A DNA stretch of 5,677 nucleotides, taken from positions 1-5,677 of the forward strand of contig JAHFNF010000042.1 in NCBI GenBank assembly GCA_023267515.1. Reading direction: 5' to 3'. Every line of letters starts with the position of its first letter. Position 1 is the stretch's first letter. This DNA comes from Candidatus Nomurabacteria bacterium. GTDB lineage: Bacteria; Patescibacteriota; Minisyncoccia; Phycocordibacterales; UBA9973. The position numbers and the translations under genes were made by a program. The notes below the pieces were generated by a model that worked only from the letters and a program-made list of their open reading frames with translations, was not told the DNA's origin and did not search any database. Positions 1-5,677 of this stretch are shown here, piece by piece.

Positions 1-1337
1 AAGTGGATCGCGTAGCCGGGGCTTATTGGCGCGGAGATGAGAAAAATAAAATGCTCACTCGCATATACGGATTGGCATTTTCTACAAAAGAAGAATTGGA
101 AAATTATATTGCCATGCGCGAGCAAGCCCGCGAGCGCGACCATAAAAAACTCGGCCGTGAATTGGACCTTTTCACTTTCTCCGAGCTCGTCGGCGCCGGA
201 CTTCCGCTTTTTACCCCGAAAGGCACGCTGATTCGCGACCTCTTGGATGGTTTTGTTTGGAGTCTACGCAAAGAGGCTGGCTATGACCGCGTAGATATCC
301 CGCACATTACTAAAAAAGAACTTTACGAAAAATCCGGACATTGGGAAAAATTCCAGAATGATCTTTTTAAAATAAACACTCGAGAGGAACATGTCTTTGC
401 AATGAAGCCAATGAACTGCCCGCACCACACGCAAATATACGCCCGCAAGCAATGGAGCTATAAAGAACTTCCGCAACGCTACGCCTCTACTACAAAAGTT
501 TATCGCGATGAGCAAACTGGCGAGCTCTCTGGTCTTTCTCGTGTGCGTTCTATCACCCAAGACGATGCGCATGTATTTTGTCAGATGAAAGACGTGGAAG
601 TAGAGATGGAAAAAATATATAAAATCGTAAAGACTTTTTACGGCTCTTTTGGATTTACGCTGACTCCCCGCCTTTCGCTTCACGACCCGAAAAATATGTC
701 CGCTTACTTAGGCGAAGAAAAAACTTGGCTTAATGCGGAAAAAGCATTGCGAAAAATAATAGATAACAGCGGAGAAAAAGCTATTGAAGCTGTCGGTGAA
801 GCCGCATTTTACGGTCCAAAAATAGATTTTATGGCCAAAGACGCTATCGGCCGAGAATGGCAAGTGGCCACTATCCAGCTTGATATGAATATGCCGGAGC
901 GTTTTGATTTGTATTGTGTAAATGACGAAGGCCAGCGCGAGCGCATTGTGATGATCCATGCCGCTATCATGGGCTCAATTGAACGCTTTATGTCTATGCT
1001 AATTGAGCACACCGCTGGAGCTTTTCCTGCTTGGCTTTCCCCTATTCAAGTAGCCATTGTCCCTGTAAAAGAAGAACATGTAGAGAAAGCACAAGAATTA
1101 CTAGAAGAAATGCGGGAATATGGAATCCGCGTAGAAATATTTGGAGATAACCTCTCCCTCGGCAAGCGTATCCACGCTGCCAAAGCAGATAAAACTCCTT
1201 ACGTCATAGTCCTCGGAGAAAAAGAAGTCTCCTCCGGCAAACTCACTATCGAAAACCGCGATGGCACCAAAACTGAAGACATTTCCCAAAAAGATTTCCT
1301 AAAAGACCTAATAGAAAAAATTTCTGCTAAAACTTAA
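1..1337 (+). CDS. thrS: Threonyl-tRNA synthetase, 5'-truncated by the window edge
   Basis: This enzyme activates threonine with ATP and charges tRNA-Thr in the cytoplasm. About 445 C-terminal codons are visible. Bacterial ThrRS usually has roughly 580-650 residues, so the TGS and editing domains lie to the left. The GTG at 3-5 is an internal codon, because VAGAYWRGDEKNKM sits at the end of the editing region in full-length homologues. Counting that GTG as residue 1, the class II core spans about 60-345. Motif 2 with RVRSITQDDAH lies at 180-190, and motif 3 around GSIERF has its arginine at 328. The expected zinc and threonine ligands are all present: Cys139 (in MNCPHH), His190 and His319. The anticodon-binding domain follows at about 348-440. 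MNCPHH replaces the common MNCPGH, and IHAA replaces IHRA; I take both as lineage variation. The gene ends in TAA, 11 bases before the next gene on the same strand. Identity is essentially certain. Confidence 0.97.
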   Translation, partial: VDRVAGAYWRGDEKNKMLTRIYGLAFSTKEELENYIAMREQARERDHKKLGRELDLFTFSELVGAGLPLFTPKGTLIRDLLDGFVWSLRKEAGYDRVDIPHITKKELYEKSGHWEKFQNDLFKINTREEHVFAMKPMNCPHHTQIYARKQWSYKELPQRYASTTKVYRDEQTGELSGLSRVRSITQDDAHVFCQMKDVEVEMEKIYKIVKTFYGSFGFTLTPRLSLHDPKNMSAYLGEEKTWLNAEKALRKIIDNSGEKAIEAVGEAAFYGPKIDFMAKDAIGREWQVATIQLDMNMPERFDLYCVNDEGQRERIVMIHAAIMGSIERFMSMLIEHTAGAFPAWLSPIQVAIVPVKEEHVEKAQELLEEMREYGIRVEIFGDNLSLGKRIHAAKADKTPYVIVLGEKEVSSGKLTIENRDGTKTEDISQKDFLKDLIEKISAKT

Positions 1338-1348
1338 ATAATGAAAAA

Positions 1349-1927
1349 ATGGAGGAGAAATTTAATATATTAAAAGGGGAAATAATTGTAGAGAAAGTAG
1401 AAGAAAGAGATAAACTTTATCCATTTTGCACGATAATATTATTCTATGTAGTTAGCTTTTTGCTAATCTTTATTCTTTCTCAACTCTTTCCTCAATGCAA
1501 AGAAAAGCTAATTGTAAGTACATTATTTTGGGTGGTTTTAGTTAACTTATTTATTATGACAGTAACTCAAGTACTCCATAAATGGATGGAAAATTTAGAT
1601 AAAAACAAAATAAACCCACACTTATTCAAGAACCCTCAATCTGTGGTAACAAGATGCTTTGCGGGTATATTAGAGCTATTTTTTTATACTCTTACGATAA
1701 CGTTCGGTTGGTTTACACTATTAGCAGGTTTTTTGTTTATGAAAGGCTTGAGCGTTTGGAAAAATGAAGGAAATCCAAGCCTAGAAGGAGCGTCGACGGC
1801 AATATTAAGAATTGCGGTTGTTTTATCTTTATTAGCTTCAATAATACTAGGTATAACATTAAAAAATTCACTTAAAGAAAACTATCCTGAAATTTATATC
1901 TCTATATCTGAAATTGATAAAAACTAA
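1349..1927 (+). CDS. Unrecognised four-helix integral membrane protein (192 aa)
   Basis: I do not recognise a family. The sequence shows a charged 22-residue N-terminus followed by four hydrophobic stretches at about 24-46, 54-76, 104-131 and 151-171. A polar Lys/Asn-rich loop lies near 80-100, and a short polar tail follows the last helix. This suggests a small cytoplasmic-membrane protein with both ends on the same side. No catalytic motif or signal-peptidase site is evident. ATG at 1349 is the only plausible start: no in-frame GTG or TTG follows nearby, and the next Met, residue 70, lies inside helix 2. No Shine-Dalgarno precedes it. The start lies 11 bases after the thrS stop, so cotranscription and reinitiation are likely. 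Composition differs from thrS: positions 1381-1500 have 33 G+C in 120, against 59 in 120 at 841-960. This could reflect hydrophobic codon choice, weak constraint or acquisition. The stop overlaps that of the convergent small ORF. Confidence 0.8.
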   Translation: MEEKFNILKGEIIVEKVEERDKLYPFCTIILFYVVSFLLIFILSQLFPQCKEKLIVSTLFWVVLVNLFIMTVTQVLHKWMENLDKNKINPHLFKNPQSVVTRCFAGILELFFYTLTITFGWFTLLAGFLFMKGLSVWKNEGNPSLEGASTAILRIAVVLSLLASIILGITLKNSLKENYPEIYISISEIDKN

Positions 1928-2088
1928 CGATTGCTTTTGAATATATTTATTATCCAAGGAATTGTGCTTGTCCAAAAGAAAAAGAACCCGATAACAAAAG
2001 CGCCAGCATTTTCTTTTAAGATTCCGAAATAAATCATAAACATGAGAGCTAGGAGAGTCAAAAATCCATTTACTAAATGCATTGTCAT
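1924..2088 (-). CDS. Small two-helix membrane protein downstream of gyrB (54 aa, hypothetical)
   Basis: Reading the minus strand from ATG at 2088-2086 gives 54 codons and a TAG at 1926-1924. The product begins MTMHLVNGFLTLLALMFM and ends KSNR. It has two hydrophobic segments, about residues 4-22 and 27-49, joined by a short turn with KEN, so it reads as a membrane hairpin protein. It fills almost all of the space between gyrB and the convergent membrane gene. It starts six bases after the gyrB stop and in the same frame. No Shine-Dalgarno is visible. A mini-ORF, ATG GTA TGA at 2093-2085, overlaps the start as ATGA, so translational coupling to gyrB is plausible. ATG at 2082-2080 is an alternative start two codons in. 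I recognise no family. The coherent hydrophobic pattern and tight packing support it, but an ORF this short could arise by chance in AT-rich DNA. Confidence 0.55.
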   Translation of the reverse strand: MTMHLVNGFLTLLALMFMIYFGILKENAGAFVIGFFFFWTSTIPWIINIFKSNR

Positions 2089-2094
2089 ACCATT

Positions 2095-4172
<2,078 letters not shown>

Positions 4173-4194
4173 AATATGAAGCAAGAAAGAAATG

Positions 4195-4224
4195 AAAAAA
4201 TACTATTTTTAGCCTTGAAAAATA
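4195..4224 (-). terminator. Weak candidate terminator after the surface-protein gene
   Basis: In the minus direction, 32 bases after the surface-protein stop, TATTTTT (4224-4218) and AAAAATA (4210-4204) form a perfect 7-base-pair stem with a 7-base loop. A run of six T follows at 4200-4195. The stem is entirely A-T, unlike typical intrinsic terminators, so it may be a chance product of AT-rich spacer. If functional, it would separate the surface-protein gene from gyrB. Confidence 0.25.
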
Positions 4225-4253
4225 AGGGTATTTAGTGTCTAATTTAAATTAAT

Positions 4254-5677
4254 TTACACCTCAAATCTTCCTTTGATCACTCCGTGTTCTACGTCAATTC
4301 TATCCGACTTGAAAACTTGCGTATAGGTGCCATCAGGATTCTTCTTTTCAACAGTTAGATAATAAGAGCTGTTGGGCACGAGACAATAGAAGAGACCATT
4401 TCCTGTGGTAATCTTGTGAATCACTTCATTTCCTAGTTCATGAGAGAAAACACGGATAATAGCGAAAGGAAGCGGTGCCCCAGTACTTTTTTCAATGACT
4501 GTGCCAAGCTTGGACAGGTTGATACCTACTTCCTTAAAGATGAGCAAGGTGACGTAGAGAGCAAAAATAATAATATTGTAAGGATGGGGAGCGAAAATTA
4601 AGGCAAGGATGGAGACGAGGAATCCGATTCGGAAAAACCATTCGGAGATTCGGACCAACCACATATCTCGCTTGGAGTAGAACTTCATCAGATTGGCGTC
4701 CGCTTTCGCCACTTCATTCCAGTCAAAGTGTTCTGGGTCCATCGGGATATTCTTGGTGATGACTTCTCCTTCGCTTTTTATTTCAAAGTAGTTTCCGAAG
4801 TAGAGATCAAGGTAAACTTCATCACGAGTTAAGTGTCCAAGGTGAATGGATGGAAAGACATAGTTTGTCTTCTTTGGACGGATCATATACCAACCCGGTG
4901 GAGCAAGAAAACCGTACCTACCATCTAAGTCAGTGAGAGCGGTGGAAATTTCTTTTTGATCTTTATCCACGAGTGTTAAATACACTGGATCCAGCGGTTG
5001 CTTAGTGATGGAATCATAGACTGTTCCCCAAGGACGTTCTCTTTTCTTGATTCCAAAACCAACCAGGAAGAACGTTCCGAGGTGAGGCAAGAAACTGCTT
5101 AAACTAAATTGAGTAGCAAAGACTAGGAGTCCGATTGCTCCTAATGCTCCGATCACTAAGCTTGTGGTAGAAATCAACTTTGCAATTATATTACCCGACG
5201 GAGAGCCAAAGATGTCTCTAATTTGAGAAATAATGCCACCGCCCCCTGATGGAGTACTGCCCCCTCCGGTAGGTGGAGGGTTAGTTCCTCCGCCTTGTGG
5301 TGGAGTGATGCCGCAGTTTGGACAAGGTGGTGGAGGATTGCAGTTTGATCCAGAGCAGGAAGATGACGAGGTAATACAATTTGGGTAAGTACCGGTGGTG
5401 CCGGGAGGACAAGTATTCACAATGGGTGTGATGCAATTTGGATAGGTTCCAATCGTACCAGAAGGGCAAACATTTACCGTTGGAGTGACACAATCGGGAT
5501 AAGTGCCTATCGTGCCCGTTGGACAAGTTTGTGAAGAGGCCACGCAGTCTGGGTATGTACCCGTGGTGCCTGTTGGACAAGTATTTCCACCACCGCCGCC
5601 AACACTTCTCTTACTTGCGGAACAATTATCACTTGTTCCCCCGTTAATACCATCACAAGTCCAAGTCCAGGGTCCAC
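4254..5677 (-). CDS. Multi-domain Cys-repeat surface/membrane protein, 5'-truncated by the window edge
   Basis: The reading frame is open to the right edge, so the start and any signal peptide lie outside; the GTG at 5543 is internal. In order, the visible product has: a GPWTWTCDG...NGGTSDNCSA segment (5675-5607) of a type seen in CPR surface proteins; a Gly5 spacer; four 18-19-residue repeats CPxGTxGTYP[DN]C (5582-5358); a Cys-, Pro- and Gly-rich linker to about 5235 with CSGSNC and CPNC; one long or two short hydrophobic helices (about 5183-5049) followed by KKRER; a carboxypeptidase-regulatory-like beta domain (about 5033-4740) with WGTVYDSITKQPLDPVY and TDLDGRYGFLAPPGWY; a helix pair (about 4646-4533); and a second related domain (about 4508-4257) with GTVIEKSTGAPLPFAIIRVF and GLFYCLVPNSSYY. 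From family memory this C-terminal arrangement recurs in Parcubacteria. An envelope or adhesion role is inferred; no catalytic site is visible. It shares its strand with gyrB downstream. Confidence 0.88.
   Translation of the reverse strand, partial: GPWTWTCDGINGGTSDNCSASKRSVGGGGGNTCPTGTTGTYPDCVASSQTCPTGTIGTYPDCVTPTVNVCPSGTIGTYPNCITPIVNTCPPGTTGTYPNCITSSSSCSGSNCNPPPPCPNCGITPPQGGGTNPPPTGGGSTPSGGGGIISQIRDIFGSPSGNIIAKLISTTSLVIGALGAIGLLVFATQFSLSSFLPHLGTFFLVGFGIKKRERPWGTVYDSITKQPLDPVYLTLVDKDQKEISTALTDLDGRYGFLAPPGWYMIRPKKTNYVFPSIHLGHLTRDEVYLDLYFGNYFEIKSEGEVITKNIPMDPEHFDWNEVAKADANLMKFYSKRDMWLVRISEWFFRIGFLVSILALIFAPHPYNIIIFALYVTLLIFKEVGINLSKLGTVIEKSTGAPLPFAIIRVFSHELGNEVIHKITTGNGLFYCLVPNSSYYLTVEKKNPDGTYTQVFKSDRIDVEHGVIKGRFEV
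5358..5582 (-). repeat. Four tandem 18-19-residue cysteine repeats within the surface-protein gene
   Basis: The units begin at 5582, 5528, 5471 and 5414 (minus strand) with lengths of 54, 57, 57 and about 57 bases. Each encodes C-P-x-G-T-x-G-T-Y-P-[D/N]-C followed by a variable Val/Ile/Thr/Ser spacer. The two cysteines are always 11 residues apart, which suits one disulphide per unit outside the cell. Units 1 and 2 share YPDCV and units 3 and 4 share YPNCIT, while units 1 and 4 share GTTGT and units 2 and 3 share GTIGT. This mosaic suggests duplication with later exchange or drift. Confidence 0.9.

Noticed and set aside
3..5. GTG as the true start of thrS
   Set aside because: The protein starts in mid-domain here and matches an internal segment of ThrRS; the GTG is only the first in-frame alternative start codon in the window.
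264..683. Minus-strand open frame of about 139 codons antisense to thrS
   Set aside because: It lies wholly within the strongly conserved synthetase core on the opposite strand and shows no family features; it is a shadow frame.
708..1289. Three further minus-strand open frames antisense to the 3' half of thrS
   Set aside because: They are short, mutually overlapping and fully explained by the conserved thrS coding sequence on the other strand.
5541..5543. GTG as the true start of the surface protein
   Set aside because: The frame stays open to the window edge with a further cysteine repeat and a W-x-W-x-C segment upstream, and no signal peptide follows this GTG.
5281..5580. Minus-strand 99-codon frame overlapping the cysteine repeats
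   Set aside because: It is an alternative frame of the same repeats, and its own periodicity follows from the repeat structure; the repeat frame is continuous with the downstream membrane domains.
5358..5582. CRISPR-like array, suggested by regular spacing of 54-57 bases
   Set aside because: The periodicity is in the protein sequence, codon-phased and continuous with a long ORF, with no identical DNA repeats or unique spacers.

Overview
The window looks like a chromosomal fragment from a Candidate Phyla Radiation (Patescibacteria, Parcubacteria-like) bacterium. The main clue is the gene at the right edge. It encodes a Cys-rich-repeat surface protein with paired carboxypeptidase-regulatory-like domains and membrane hairpins, an architecture I know chiefly from that group. 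The ThrRS variant motif MNCPHH and the compact gene packing fit this placement but do not prove it. All complete stop codons are TAA or TAG and no reading frame contains an in-frame TGA, so nothing here tests for a recoded genetic code.

Layout, left to right. (1) On the plus strand, the C-terminal three quarters of thrS (threonyl-tRNA synthetase) enters from the left edge. Eleven bases later comes an AT-rich gene for a 192-residue four-helix membrane protein that I do not recognise. (2) On the minus strand, reading right to left, the 3' portion of the large surface-protein gene enters from the right edge. A 101-base AT-rich gap follows, holding a strong extended -10 promoter and a weak hairpin. 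Then comes a complete gyrB (DNA gyrase subunit B). Six bases after gyrB there is a previously unlisted 54-codon ORF for a small two-helix membrane protein. The plus and minus strand genes converge with their stop codons overlapping in the four bases CTAA at 1924-1927.

ThrS and GyrB are housekeeping proteins for translation and DNA supercoiling. The surface protein is probably an envelope component. The two small membrane proteins have no assignable function. I see no RNA genes, mobile elements, CRISPR arrays, phage genes or defence cassette. No stretch longer than about 100 bases lacks a gene. I found no clear new multi-gene system. The points most worth a second look are the small membrane ORF in frame behind gyrB, the promoter placed almost on top of the gyrB start codon, and the cysteine-repeat surface protein.
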